A stretch of 64,000 nt of DNA from Actinomycetota bacterium (lineage in GTDB: Bacteria; Actinomycetota; Actinomycetes; Nanopelagicales; Nanopelagicaceae): contig WLOP01000007.1 of the NCBI GenBank assembly GCA_009699205.1, forward strand, positions 1 to 64,000, given 5' to 3'. The stretch's first letter is position 1. Every line of letters starts with the position of its first letter. This document shows, piece after piece, positions 7,368-16,087 of the stretch. The notes beneath the pieces were generated by a model that made no database searches, had not been told where the DNA came from, and saw only the letters and a list, made by a program, of their open reading frames with translations. Made by a program: the position numbers and the translations under genes.

Positions 7368-8788
7368 TATTTTTTCTCAAAGTTTTCTCGTAGTTCTTCT
7401 CTTAAGATTTTACCGTTCTCATTGCGAGGAATCGATTTCGTCGGAAAATAGAGTGTGGGCGGGTAGATAGATTTATTCTCCATAGTTTTCTTGAAGAGCG
7501 CAAGGTCGAAATCCTTGTCAGTGACCAAAGCTAATGCCAACTGATCAACGCCTGATTGGCTCATAATCGCGAAAGCTGCACAATCCAATACACCTAACTG
7601 CGCCATAGCAATTTCATCAACATTTTCAGGGTTAACTTTAACTCCCCCAAGATTGATTACTTCATTGCTTCGCCCTGCTAGAACCAATCGGCCTTGAGTG
7701 TCAATGAAGCCCAAGTCACCGGGATAGAAAAAGCCCTCGCGGAAATATTCGGCAGATGCTTCTGGATTGTTATAGTAACTCAGCGCCATTCCTTCGCGAC
7801 TGTAACGGATACTACCAATGGCACCTGCGGGCAAGATTTGATTAGCTTCATCAACTATTTGAAGTGTGACAGCAGGGTTAATTACGCCGGGTATTGACGA
7901 CTCTTGGGTAATAGTGCTGATTGCCACATTTCCTGCTTCGGCAGACCCATATCCATTCAACACCTCACAGCCTATTTGCGAATTTATTCGAGCTAGCAAT
8001 TTAGATGAAGGCGTACTTCCGCTCATCACGATTGTTTTGAGGTTTGGAAGTTGGGTATCGGTATGCATCTGAAGATTGAGAAAATTTGCTATCTGCACTG
8101 GCGATCCTAATAACGTTCTTATTGGATATTTACGAAGCATTTTAGTTAATCGGTAATCCCTAAAAGAACATGTGAAATATGGTTTTCCAGCCACAAGGCC
8201 CCGCAATGCGCGCACATAATTTGCACCCATCGCGAATGGGAACAAACTCAGAAGCGGATCTTCACCGGCAAAATCACTCTTTCCAGAGCGGCCGACCAGC
8301 GATGCGAGTCCATCGCTGGTAACGGCGAAATACTTGCGAGAGCCTGTGGTGCCGCTCGTCGAAAAGAAGCGCACGATATCGCTGCCGTGGGAATACCCGG
8401 GAGCATCTTTCATCTCCGGACCTGCCACTACGGTGGCTAGTAACGCTTCATCAAAGATGATGGTTCTTTCAATTCCGACTTCGGGATCCAATTGCAAAGT
8501 TATTAACCAATCTGGGAAAACTTCTGGATTAAAACCACCCCGTCCGATTTTGGACATGGTTTTTACGCCAAGTAAATGCAGTGCAAGCGTCGTGCTCCAT
8601 TCCAAATACGATGGCAAGGCAACGCAAACTAAATCCCCTTGCACTATCCCACGTTCGGTTAAGTGTGCAGCAGTCTTGAGAGCCAAAGAATTAAGTTGAG
8701 GAAAAGAGAGCACATATTCGTCATCAGCAAAAGCCAAACCATTAGGTTCATCTTGCGCCCATTTAGCCAGGATTCCAAAATCAAACAT
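7367..8788 (-). CDS. AMP-dependent ligase (ANL superfamily), copy 2
   Basis: The protein has 473 residues and is clearly homologous along its whole length to the ligases at 5892-7367 and 9863-11311. The phosphate loop is STSGTTGSRKYF, again with Lys-Tyr. It also has GYGSAEAG, a hinge with GRSNEVINLGGVK, and the lysine in PRNENGKILRE. A strong GAGGAGG ribosome-binding site precedes the ATG at 8788, the only clear one inside the second half of the operon. The 47-base gap to the preceding substrate-binding gene may allow some independent expression. Three paralogues in one operon suggest related substrates rather than redundancy. The acyl acceptor (CoA or another) cannot be told from sequence. 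Confidence 0.75.
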   Translation of the reverse strand: MFDFGILAKWAQDEPNGLAFADDEYVLSFPQLNSLALKTAAHLTERGIVQGDLVCVALPSYLEWSTTLALHLLGVKTMSKIGRGGFNPEVFPDWLITLQLDPEVGIERTIIFDEALLATVVAGPEMKDAPGYSHGSDIVRFFSTSGTTGSRKYFAVTSDGLASLVGRSGKSDFAGEDPLLSLFPFAMGANYVRALRGLVAGKPYFTCSFRDYRLTKMLRKYPIRTLLGSPVQIANFLNLQMHTDTQLPNLKTIVMSGSTPSSKLLARINSQIGCEVLNGYGSAEAGNVAISTITQESSIPGVINPAVTLQIVDEANQILPAGAIGSIRYSREGMALSYYNNPEASAEYFREGFFYPGDLGFIDTQGRLVLAGRSNEVINLGGVKVNPENVDEIAMAQLGVLDCAAFAIMSQSGVDQLALALVTDKDFDLALFKKTMENKSIYPPTLYFPTKSIPRNENGKILREELRENFEKK

Positions 8789-8835
8789 CCTTGGCTCGCC
8801 TCCTCATATATGGTCTAAAGTTAAAACATATAGGG

Positions 8836-9870
8836 CTATCTAAAGAGAATATGCCCCACACTCACCCGCGATTTAGTAAAGCCTAATAGTTTTAACTTGT
8901 TGGAGATATAGGAAATCTCAGAAAGAGCAACATTGCTTTCGCTCAATTTGGGCAATTTGAGTTTGGCCACAGCGTCATCGCTCACCCCAGTAACTTTGGC
9001 GATTGTCTTGCGGTACGTCGCTTCATTTTGAGGAAGATTAAGAAGGTGGTTTATTTCAAGAATTGCTTTTTGGAAAGCTCTCATGGCCGCCGGTTTTTTT
9101 GCAACAATTGTGGCAGTACTGACATAGACCACTGCAGCTCCCGGCTCAAAGTAATACGCCGATGGGTAACCAATAACACGAGCCCCGCTGAGAATGATTG
9201 ATGTGGCATAGGGATCACTTGGAACTACCGCATCAACATCCCCGCGATCAAGAGCGGCAACCATTTGAGCATCCGTCATCGCCAGAAATTCTGTTTTGTA
9301 AGAATTAGCAGCATTAGCTCGCATAGCTAAAATAACGCCTGCGTGATCTGGGCCCCTAAAAGATTTGACACCGATCTTGCTCTTCTCAAGATCTTTCCAA
9401 CTTTGTATAGCCGAGCTTTTCTTTACCAGCAATACAGTTTGCATCAATAACTGGCCCGGATAAAGCGGCTCACGCTTGGCACGCGCTAACTCTTCCGCAG
9501 AATACCCATGTCGTGGCGCAATGATTTTGGCTGCAAAATCTCCATTGGCCATTGCTGAAACGATATTAGAAGGAGTATTCATAAACAGATCAAATGACTC
9601 TCCGACTAATCCAGCCATTCCGATTTGTGCAGAAGCAACGCTTGTCGTCTTAATCTCGAGACCATATTTTTTGAAACATCCCTGGTCAATACCCCATTGA
9701 GCAGTAGGCATATTTGCTGGAATCGAGGCAAGTGACAAAGTTCCCAGATATTTAGGCGCCTTAGACGGCTGACTACACGCAAAGATTGTATCGGCGTTGA
9801 TTGGCAAGGATGCACTTGAAAGAATGAAGGCGGCTGTGAACGCCCCTAACAAATATCTTCTCTTAAACAT
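8836..9870 (-). CDS. ABC transporter substrate-binding protein, NMT1/THI5-like (second)
   Basis: This 344-residue periplasmic-type binding protein has a signal peptide (MFKRRYLLG start, hydrophobic core, cleavage near INAD). The body has the NMT1/SsuA-like pattern with GIDQGCFKKYGL, the region around GLVGESFDLF, and a ligand-site stretch DRGDVDAVVPSDPYA. It is strongly similar to the protein at 13627-14664, including the terminal LKLLGFTK. The ATG at 9870 overlaps the end of the upstream ligase by 8 bases, indicating coupling. No second set of permeases accompanies it, so it probably shares the membrane components encoded upstream and widens the substrate range. The ligand is unknown. Confidence 0.8.
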   Translation of the reverse strand: MFKRRYLLGAFTAAFILSSASLPINADTIFACSQPSKAPKYLGTLSLASIPANMPTAQWGIDQGCFKKYGLEIKTTSVASAQIGMAGLVGESFDLFMNTPSNIVSAMANGDFAAKIIAPRHGYSAEELARAKREPLYPGQLLMQTVLLVKKSSAIQSWKDLEKSKIGVKSFRGPDHAGVILAMRANAANSYKTEFLAMTDAQMVAALDRGDVDAVVPSDPYATSIILSGARVIGYPSAYYFEPGAAVVYVSTATIVAKKPAAMRAFQKAILEINHLLNLPQNEATYRKTIAKVTGVSDDAVAKLKLPKLSESNVALSEISYISNKLKLLGFTKSRVSVGHILFR

Positions 9871-11311
9871 CCCGTGAATCTCCAAATCCCTTTGCATCCT
9901 TGAGAAGCTCTTCCAAGTTTCCTCGCAACACTTTGCCATTCTCATTGCGAGGAATAATATCAGTCTGGATATATTTCTTTGGAAGATGGGCAGATTTCTT
10001 CTCCATAGTCTTTTGGAAAATTGCGAGGTTAAAATCTTTATCAGTAACCAGAGCCAAGGCAAGCTGTTCTACTCCTGTCTGGTCAGTTAACCCAAATGCC
10101 GCGCAATCAAGTACGCCTAACTGGGCTCGCGCGACCTCATCAACTTTCTCCGGATTAATCTTTACCCCTCCGAGATTGATCACTTCATTGCTTCGTCCCC
10201 CGAGAACCAATTTGCCATCGCCCTCAATTGAACCGATATCGCCCGGATAGAAGAAACCATTTCGAAAAGACGCGGCGGTGGCTTCGGGGTTCTTGTAATA
10301 GCCCTTCACCATTCCCTCTCTTGAGTAACGGATATAGCCGAGAGTGTCAGCAGGAAGAATCTGGTCGTTTTCGTCAACGATTTGCACAATGACACATGCA
10401 TTTATGTAAGACCCAGAGGGAATTTCATCGGTTACTTCTGCGAGAGTGACATTGCCCCCTTCTGTCGAGCCGTATGCATTAAATATTCGACAGTTAAGGG
10501 CACTCTTAATTCGCGCAATTATTTGAGCTGAAGGCGCGCTACCGCTCATGATTATTACTTTCAAATCTGGCAAAAGTGTTCCGGTTTGCTTTTGAACATC
10601 TAAGAAAAGCGAAACCTGTAGAGGCGATCCCATCAAAGTACCAATTGAATATTTGCGCATGATCTGAGGGAGGCGGTAATCCATTGATTCACAAGCAAAG
10701 AAAGTTTTTCCCACAGTTAAACCTTTAATAGCACGTCTAAAACTTTGACGAGATGCCACAGTATGCAGGCCCATGATGTGACCTTCTCCAATGAAATCAT
10801 ATGGACTTTTTTGAATTGGAAATCTCTCTAAGTCTCCGGCCGTCACCATTACATACTTAGTTTCACCTGATGTGCCACTTGTTCCAAAGAGAATTGCTGG
10901 ATCATCTGATGATGCATAGCCCGGTATAACTTCAAGTTCTTGGCATGCCATAATCTTTGATACAAGTTCCTGGGAAAACATTATGGTTCGTTCGGCAGAA
11001 ATTTGCGGATGAGCTCGATTGGTAATCATCCATTTTGGCGTGATGGCCGCAGGGAACTTTGTAATTCCGTTTTTTGAAAAGGCAGTCGCTCCAAGTAGGT
11101 GTATGGCTAGCGTAAAAGCCCAACGGAAATAGGGTGTCAATACGGTACAAACCAAATCACCTCTAGTGATGCCTACCTGGGATAGATGAGAAGCAATTTT
11201 TAATACATCTGCGCGCATCCGCGAAAAGGTAACTTCACTATATTCATCGACGAATGCGATTTCGTTCGGCTTTTCAAGCGCCCACTTCTCGAGAACACTA
11301 AAATCGTACAT
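9863..11311 (-). CDS. AMP-dependent ligase (ANL superfamily), copy 3
   Basis: This 482-residue adenylate-forming ligase is the first of the three in the operon. Its phosphate loop is GTSGTSGETKYV, with the same Lys-Tyr change as its paralogues. Motifs AYGSTEGG, YPGDIG followed by GGRSNEVINLGG, and the catalytic lysine in PRNENGKVLR are intact, so it should be active. It starts 5 bases after the ABC ATPase gene stops and overlaps the following binding-protein gene by 8 bases. That intimate placement between the ATPase and a second binding protein makes a transport-then-activate role likely. CoA ligase is the default guess; an adenylate or thioester onto another acceptor is possible. Confidence 0.75.
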   Translation of the reverse strand: MYDFSVLEKWALEKPNEIAFVDEYSEVTFSRMRADVLKIASHLSQVGITRGDLVCTVLTPYFRWAFTLAIHLLGATAFSKNGITKFPAAITPKWMITNRAHPQISAERTIMFSQELVSKIMACQELEVIPGYASSDDPAILFGTSGTSGETKYVMVTAGDLERFPIQKSPYDFIGEGHIMGLHTVASRQSFRRAIKGLTVGKTFFACESMDYRLPQIMRKYSIGTLMGSPLQVSLFLDVQKQTGTLLPDLKVIIMSGSAPSAQIIARIKSALNCRIFNAYGSTEGGNVTLAEVTDEIPSGSYINACVIVQIVDENDQILPADTLGYIRYSREGMVKGYYKNPEATAASFRNGFFYPGDIGSIEGDGKLVLGGRSNEVINLGGVKINPEKVDEVARAQLGVLDCAAFGLTDQTGVEQLALALVTDKDFNLAIFQKTMEKKSAHLPKKYIQTDIIPRNENGKVLRGNLEELLKDAKGFGDSRDV

Positions 11312-11316
11312 CCGCT

Positions 11317-12099
11317 CTACTTTCGCAATCCAAGGTAAAGGTCAGTACGCAATTGTGAAAAACGTGCTTCAGCGCGCGAAATAATCTGTTCTCGCGGGCG
11401 TGGCAGATCAACATCAAACTCCATACCGATTCCTGCTGGTGAACCTGAGAGCGTGATTACTCTGTCGGCCATGTAGATTGCTTCATCAATGTCATGGGTT
11501 ACCAGAATCGTCGTCACTGCGTGCTCATCTACCAACCGAGCAATCAAGTCTTCTAACTCTAAGCGCACATGCGCGTCAACCGAAGCAAATGGTTCATCAA
11601 GCAATAGCAATCTTGGTTGAGTCACTAGGGCTCGTGCTATGGCAACGCGCTGTTGCATGCCTCCGGAAAGTTGCCACGGAAAGAGATGCGAAGAATCCTC
11701 CAAGCCAACAGAAATTAAGACTTGTTTTATTTTCGCCGCTTTCTCCTCTTGAGATACATTGAGAGCCTTGAAAGGTAAGGCGACGTTACGCGCCACAGTT
11801 AACCAAGGAAATAGGGAACGGGAATAATCCTGAGTAACAAATCCCAATCCAGGATGCGGACCATTTACTACCACTGAATCAATCTGCACTTGCCCGGCGG
11901 TTGGTAGCGATAATCCAGAGATCAATTTAAGAAGTGTTGACTTACCGACCCCTGAAAGACCGCAGATTGCCAATACTTCACCTGAAGCCACTGCGAAAGA
12001 AATATCGTGAAGAACTACTTTTTCAGAGTCTGAATTTAAGAAACTCATTGAAATCCCGTTTACACGAACTTCATAGCCGCTGATCGATCCGATTTTCAT
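11317..12099 (-). CDS. ABC transporter ATPase, SsuB/TauB type
   Basis: This 260-residue cytoplasmic ATPase powers the importer encoded here. Walker A is GLSGVGKS (about 47-54), the signature is LSGGMQQR, Walker B is LLLLDEP, and the switch histidine is in LVTHDIDEA. These match the nitrate/sulfonate/taurine branch that pairs with NMT1-type binding proteins. The gene overlaps the upstream permease by 4 bases (ATGA) and is followed after 5 bases by a ligase gene. The family alone does not tell the ligand: members carry sulfonates, nitrate, pyrimidine precursors and aromatic acids. Confidence 0.88.
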   Translation of the reverse strand: MKIGSISGYEVRVNGISMSFLNSDSEKVVLHDISFAVASGEVLAICGLSGVGKSTLLKLISGLSLPTAGQVQIDSVVVNGPHPGLGFVTQDYSRSLFPWLTVARNVALPFKALNVSQEEKAAKIKQVLISVGLEDSSHLFPWQLSGGMQQRVAIARALVTQPRLLLLDEPFASVDAHVRLELEDLIARLVDEHAVTTILVTHDIDEAIYMADRVITLSGSPAGIGMEFDVDLPRPREQIISRAEARFSQLRTDLYLGLRK

Positions 12100-12863
12100 C
12101 GTATCTCCTTAGATTTGAAATACCAAGGAGCGATGCGCCGTTCGAGAATGAGGAATGCTTCGTTGAGGAATAACCCGAGTGCTCCAAGAATCAATATTCC
12201 CGTCCACATATCCTCAATCATAAAGGTTTGTTGGGAATGTATGACGAATGCGCCTAAGCCGATACCAGATCCCAACATTTCGCTTATCACCATAATGAAA
12301 AGAGCTACTTGCACTGCAGCCTGCAATCCCGCCAAAATCTGCCCAGTAGCGGCAGGTAACCTCACCGAGAAAATAGTGCGATAAGTGCCGTATCCCATCA
12401 AACGGGCGTTATCTAAGAGTTGTTCATCGGTTGTAGCCACCGCTCGTAATGTGACCATCAGAACCGGGAACAGCACGGCAACTGACACCGAACATATACG
12501 GCTGGCGGTACCAATCCCAAGGAGGGCCATGATCACCGGCACTTTTGCCACAGCGGGAATACTGCGAATGAAATTAGTAATTGGTGTAAATACTGCTCGC
12601 AAGAATTCTTGCGAGCCGATAACGGCCCCAAGCAATATACCCAAGATTGCGCCAATGAAGTATCCGCCAAGTAGCGTCGTCAAACTCGATTTAAGAGAAG
12701 TGCTCACCCAATCCCACGTTAACGTCGATCGAGCAGAAGTAAATATCTCACTTGGAGCTGGAAAATAAGGATTAGTGGAATTCTGGAGAAGCATTTGCCA
12801 GAGCACAATTATTAAAAAGGGAAACCAAACCCTTAAGAAAAAGCTTTTCACAATAGTTTTCAC
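12096..12863 (-). CDS. ABC transporter permease, SsuC/TauC type (second)
   Basis: This 255-residue inner-membrane permease has about six hydrophobic segments. It carries the family's EAA-like coupling loop (around DNARLMGYGTYRTIFSVRLPAA). It overlaps the ATPase gene by 4 bases downstream and the other permease gene by 4 bases upstream. Two different permease genes in tandem imply a heterodimeric channel, whereas many sulfonate importers use one permease as a homodimer. No ribosome-binding site of note is needed because of the coupling. Confidence 0.87.
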   Translation of the reverse strand: MKTIVKSFFLRVWFPFLIIVLWQMLLQNSTNPYFPAPSEIFTSARSTLTWDWVSTSLKSSLTTLLGGYFIGAILGILLGAVIGSQEFLRAVFTPITNFIRSIPAVAKVPVIMALLGIGTASRICSVSVAVLFPVLMVTLRAVATTDEQLLDNARLMGYGTYRTIFSVRLPAATGQILAGLQAAVQVALFIMVISEMLGSGIGLGAFVIHSQQTFMIEDMWTGILILGALGLFLNEAFLILERRIAPWYFKSKEIR

Positions 12864-13627
12864 ACTGATCGCCGCCAGCGGAATAACTGGTTCTCGATAG
12901 TTGTGAAAAGTCTATAAATCCAGACCCCTACCACTCCCATAACAAGTACATATGAAAAAAGACGTGGATTATTTGCATTCGTCTCGGCAGTCAGTAGCCC
13001 TAGACCTAACCCTGGCGTTCCCGCGATAATCCCAGTAGCAACTACTGTTCCAAAGGCTCTGCTAGCAGATAGGCGCAATCCAGTACTTGCAAGGGCGATA
13101 GTTGAAGGTAAATACACCAACCATATTTTTGTAAAAAACGACAAGTTCATCACTTTGGCTACGTCAAGCAATCGTGGATCTGTTTCGCCTATGCCTCTAA
13201 TTATGTATGTCACGAGTTTGAAAGTAACCACAAATGCGGCCAATAGCACCGCAGTCTTGGCAGATGACCCCACGGAGGCAACCAATAAGGGAAGGAACAC
13301 TACAGATGGTATAGATCGAACAAAATTAAGAACTCCTCGAGTTGCTAACTCACCTGACCGATTGAGGGCAACCATGATGGCGATTGTCGAGGCACATACA
13401 ACACCGACTACGAACGCGATCGAGGTAAGAAGAAGAGTGAGAATTAGGCTATTCCAGAATGCCACCGAGATAACCAACTGTGCCAAATCTGCGAGAACAA
13501 CCCAAATATGGGGGAAATATGCTGCGCCAGCCAGAAAAGAAGCCGCTTCCCAGAGGATGAAAGAAATCAGCAGAGTGCAGAAGAGCAAAATTGGTTTGCG
13601 CTTTACAGCCATCTGCACCTTAAACAT
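12860..13627 (-). CDS. ABC transporter permease, SsuC/TauC type (first)
   Basis: This 255-residue membrane permease is homologous to its neighbour at 12096-12863, with an N-terminal membrane anchor, about six transmembrane segments and a coupling loop around DVAKVMNLSFFTKIWLVYLP. Its ATG shares one base with the stop of the first substrate-binding gene (TAATG), and its own stop overlaps the next permease by 4 bases. With the partner permease and the ATPase it forms the importer core; the two binding proteins at 13627-14664 and 8836-9870 would feed it. Confidence 0.87.
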   Translation of the reverse strand: MFKVQMAVKRKPILLFCTLLISFILWEAASFLAGAAYFPHIWVVLADLAQLVISVAFWNSLILTLLLTSIAFVVGVVCASTIAIMVALNRSGELATRGVLNFVRSIPSVVFLPLLVASVGSSAKTAVLLAAFVVTFKLVTYIIRGIGETDPRLLDVAKVMNLSFFTKIWLVYLPSTIALASTGLRLSASRAFGTVVATGIIAGTPGLGLGLLTAETNANNPRLFSYVLVMGVVGVWIYRLFTTIENQLFRWRRSV

Positions 13628-14664
13628 TATCGGAATAATACACGAGCAAGGCTCACTCTGGTTTTTGTGAACCCTAAAAGTTTAAGTTTATTTGGAATAT
13701 AACTTATATCTTTGAACGCGACGTTCCGCTCCATCATAATTGGCAACCGCACTTTGGCGGCAGCTTCTTGACTGACGCCAGTTATCTTGGCAATCGTCTC
13801 TCGAAATGAAGACTCGTAATGACTTTGGTTGAGAAGATGGTTTATCTCCAACATCGCCTTCTGGAAAGTCTCCATCAACTTAACTTTTTTTGCCACAATA
13901 TTTTCAGAACTTATAAATACCGAGGCAGGACCAGGTTCAACATAATATGCCGACGGGTACCCAATAACCCGGGCGCCAGCCAGAATTGTCTCGGTTGCAT
14001 ATGGATCACTCTGCACGATTGCATCAACATCGCCTCTATTGAGTGCAATTGTCATCTGCGCATCAGACATGGTCAGAAATTCAGTTTTGTAGGAGTTGGC
14101 ACCAACGCTTTGCATCCCGAGCAGAACTCCAGCATGATCTTGGCTTCTAAAAGTCTTAATTGCGATTTTCCGCTTTTCTAAGTCACTCCAACTCTTGATA
14201 GGTGAATCCTTCTTTACTAACAACACGGTTTGAAAAAGAAGCTCGCCGGAATAGAGAGGTTCACGTTTTGCTCTAGCAATCTCATCGGCAGTATACAAAT
14301 GGCGAGGTGCCACGATTTTGCCCGCAAAATCTCCATTGGTCATCGCTTGTATGAGGTTGGTTGGGGTTGTTAACGCTAAATCAAAACTTGCACCAATCAC
14401 ACCTGCAATTCCAATTTGAGCAGAAGCCACTGGATTGGTTTTAATAGTTAATCCATATTTTTTGAAACATCCCTGGGCCAAACCCCACTCAACGCTGGTG
14501 AGCTGAACGCTCTGCCCGGCTACAACCAAAGTCCCTAAGTTTTTAGGGACTTTGGGTGGTTGCGTGCAAGCAAACGGGGTTGTATCGGCATGAGCAACCA
14601 AGGTTGGAAATGAAAGCAGCCCCAAGCAAAGGATCGCAGTTAGGAATTTACTTGCTCTTTGCAT
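13627..14664 (-). CDS. ABC transporter substrate-binding protein, NMT1/THI5-like (first)
   Basis: This 345-residue exported binding protein is the first gene of the eight-gene operon. Its signal peptide is residues 1 to about 26 (cleavage near AHAD). Landmarks are GLAQGCFKKYGL, DHAGVLLGMQ and DRGDVDA-like NRGDVDAIVQSDPYA. It parallels the second binding protein along its length, so the two arose by duplication and probably bind related ligands. A cysteine near the mature N-terminus (FACTQPP) is shared by both but is not in a lipobox position. A GATAAT element 6 bases before the ATG suggests a leaderless operon promoter at 14671-14676. The ligand is unknown. Confidence 0.82.
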   Translation of the reverse strand: MQRASKFLTAILCLGLLSFPTLVAHADTTPFACTQPPKVPKNLGTLVVAGQSVQLTSVEWGLAQGCFKKYGLTIKTNPVASAQIGIAGVIGASFDLALTTPTNLIQAMTNGDFAGKIVAPRHLYTADEIARAKREPLYSGELLFQTVLLVKKDSPIKSWSDLEKRKIAIKTFRSQDHAGVLLGMQSVGANSYKTEFLTMSDAQMTIALNRGDVDAIVQSDPYATETILAGARVIGYPSAYYVEPGPASVFISSENIVAKKVKLMETFQKAMLEINHLLNQSHYESSFRETIAKITGVSQEAAAKVRLPIMMERNVAFKDISYIPNKLKLLGFTKTRVSLARVLFR

Positions 14665-14670
14665 AGGGAA

Positions 14671-14676
14671 ATTATC
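14671..14676 (-). promoter_or_regulatory. candidate -10 box of the transporter-ligase operon
   Basis: Read on the minus strand this is GATAAT, ending 6 bases before the ATG at 14664, the same spacing as other apparently leaderless starts in this window. No convincing -35 was picked out. Confidence 0.4.
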
Positions 14677-14761
14677 TATTTATTGCGATGAGAATGCGAA
14701 TAGAAGCAGTTGAGAAGTAAAGGTGCGGCTAAAACTCTTCGTGTTCTGAGGCGAATTAGGG

Positions 14762-15754
14762 TTAAGGCGCGATTCCAGGGCTGTTATTCCAAGACAAGTA
14801 TCCGGCTGGGAAGTACTTCATGGATTCCACGGTGATTTTGCTAATACCTAGTGCCGGGTCTTCATCTTCGTTCTGGATACCAGAATACAACTCAGCACCA
14901 TGATGGCCATTTTTTGTGAAGAATTGGTAACTAGATTCCGCAACGAAACCTGTCCCACCAGCATCATCCGGAGATGTGATACTTATGTAATAGGTTTCAT
15001 CAAACCAATAAAAATCACCTAACAAATCCTGTGTGCCGTAGTTGCTACTGTAATTACTATCCGTTGAGTCGAACACTATCGCTACATCTGCGTTGCGGGC
15101 TTCGATAGAGGCATTTAGGATGCCACCGGATGTGTCATAAATATATTTGCTGCCATCCCATTGAGGGCTAGTATCTAGAATAGTCCAATACATAGGTGAG
15201 GCTGTATCGGTTGGAGCGGGGCCGGAGACATCGTTGGCGTAATAATCGTACCCGTCGACAGTATTGATCGAGTATGTCGGGTCATCTGTGTAAGCCTTAA
15301 AATCTAAAACTATGCCATCGCAAGTATTTTTCCATTGGCTATCGGCGTCATCAAAATATTGGCCAGGGTGAGCAGCTATTGCAGCAGATCCATCATATTG
15401 TCCATAAGTTTTCGTCGATGGATCATAAAGTGAGGTATCTGATCCGACTGGGATGAGATTAAGTTCAGAAACCTCTACGTAATCCAAACGGAAACCATTA
15501 GTAGCGTTATCAAAATATGCAACTGGTTTAACGTTAAATCCATCGGCATCGCAAGTAACAGTCTGCGCAACACCTTGACCGAATTCAACTGGCCCTGAGT
15601 TGATACTTATGTTGGCCGCAAGCGTGGATCCAAGCCCTGTGAGAGCAGCAAGTCCGCTTATGCCTATGACAGCTTTTGAACTCTTAGAGCGTTTAGGGGC
15701 ATAACTATCTTCCCAAGACTCTTCGCTGCCATCGCCCAGATTTAAAATCTCCAC
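14762..15754 (-). CDS. short surface protein, LAANI/FGQGVAQT family
   Basis: The protein has about 330 residues. The N-terminus (MEILNLGDGS when started at the GTG at 15754) matches the MEILKFN start of the protein at 4968-5813. GGGAG lies 8 bases before that GTG, so I prefer it to the ATG at 15769. A basic patch KRSKSSK and a hydrophobic stretch end in STLAANI, then INSGPVEFGQGVAQT. Later blocks FRLDYVEVSELNL, CDGIVLDFKAYTD and KITVESMKYFP mirror the other short member. It is acidic and tyrosine-rich with few cysteines. It is transcribed toward the transporter operon from a 300-base spacer containing a perfect palindrome. Function is unknown. Confidence 0.65.
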   Translation of the reverse strand: MEILNLGDGSEESWEDSYAPKRSKSSKAVIGISGLAALTGLGSTLAANISINSGPVEFGQGVAQTVTCDADGFNVKPVAYFDNATNGFRLDYVEVSELNLIPVGSDTSLYDPSTKTYGQYDGSAAIAAHPGQYFDDADSQWKNTCDGIVLDFKAYTDDPTYSINTVDGYDYYANDVSGPAPTDTASPMYWTILDTSPQWDGSKYIYDTSGGILNASIEARNADVAIVFDSTDSNYSSNYGTQDLLGDFYWFDETYYISITSPDDAGGTGFVAESSYQFFTKNGHHGAELYSGIQNEDEDPALGISKITVESMKYFPAGYLSWNNSPGIAP

Positions 15755-15871
15755 TTGAGCTACTCCCATAATAGAAACTTACACACTTGCGTTGCGCGGC
15801 CTATCTGGCTGACAATCGACAAATATCTGGAGTATTCAATCACTTTGAGGCGGAATATCAATCCACAATAA

Positions 15872-15880
15872 GGGGGGGGG
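15872..15880. repeat. run of nine G
   Basis: This homopolymer of nine guanines lies about 118 bases upstream of the GTG of the surface protein at 15754, between that gene and the palindrome at 15903-15936. Such tracts can slip during replication. Confidence 0.8.
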
Positions 15881-15902
15881 TGGCACTTTTTCTGTCAAAG
15901 AG

Positions 15903-15936
15903 CGCAAAAAGGTTGGGTCTACCCAACCTTTTTGCG
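15903..15936. promoter_or_regulatory. perfect 16-bp palindrome in a divergent spacer
   Basis: Sixteen bases pair perfectly around a two-base centre; the core GGTTGGGT/ACCCAACC is the same as in the hairpins of the repeated leaders at 18-139 and 4754-4875. The flanking genes point away from it on both sides (15754 leftward, 16088 rightward), so it is not an ordinary terminator for either. It could be an operator, or the terminator of a small plus-strand RNA. The rest of 15755-16052 holds only the G9 run and nothing else I recognise. Confidence 0.6.
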
Positions 15937-16052
15937 AAGTATTTTTGAGAATTAGAGCACACCCCGATAATTCACCCACCAGATATTGCCCACGGCAGAA
16001 TTGGATCGATTTATCAGAGCAACTCTAAAAATGAGCCGACAGAATTACTTTT

Positions 16053-16081
16053 TTGCGTGCAAGCTCAAGTAAGTCTATAAT
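16053..16081 (+). promoter_or_regulatory. leaderless promoter of nnrD
   Basis: TTGCGT at 16053-16058 and a perfect TATAAT at 16076-16081 are separated by 17 bases. The expected transcription start falls at or next to the A of the ATG at 16088, and no ribosome-binding site precedes it. Confidence 0.7.
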
Positions 16082-16087
16082 GGTCAT

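Noticed and set aside
15903-15936. Simple bidirectional terminator
   Set aside because: Both adjacent genes are transcribed away from it, so neither would end here; operator or small-RNA terminator is more consistent.
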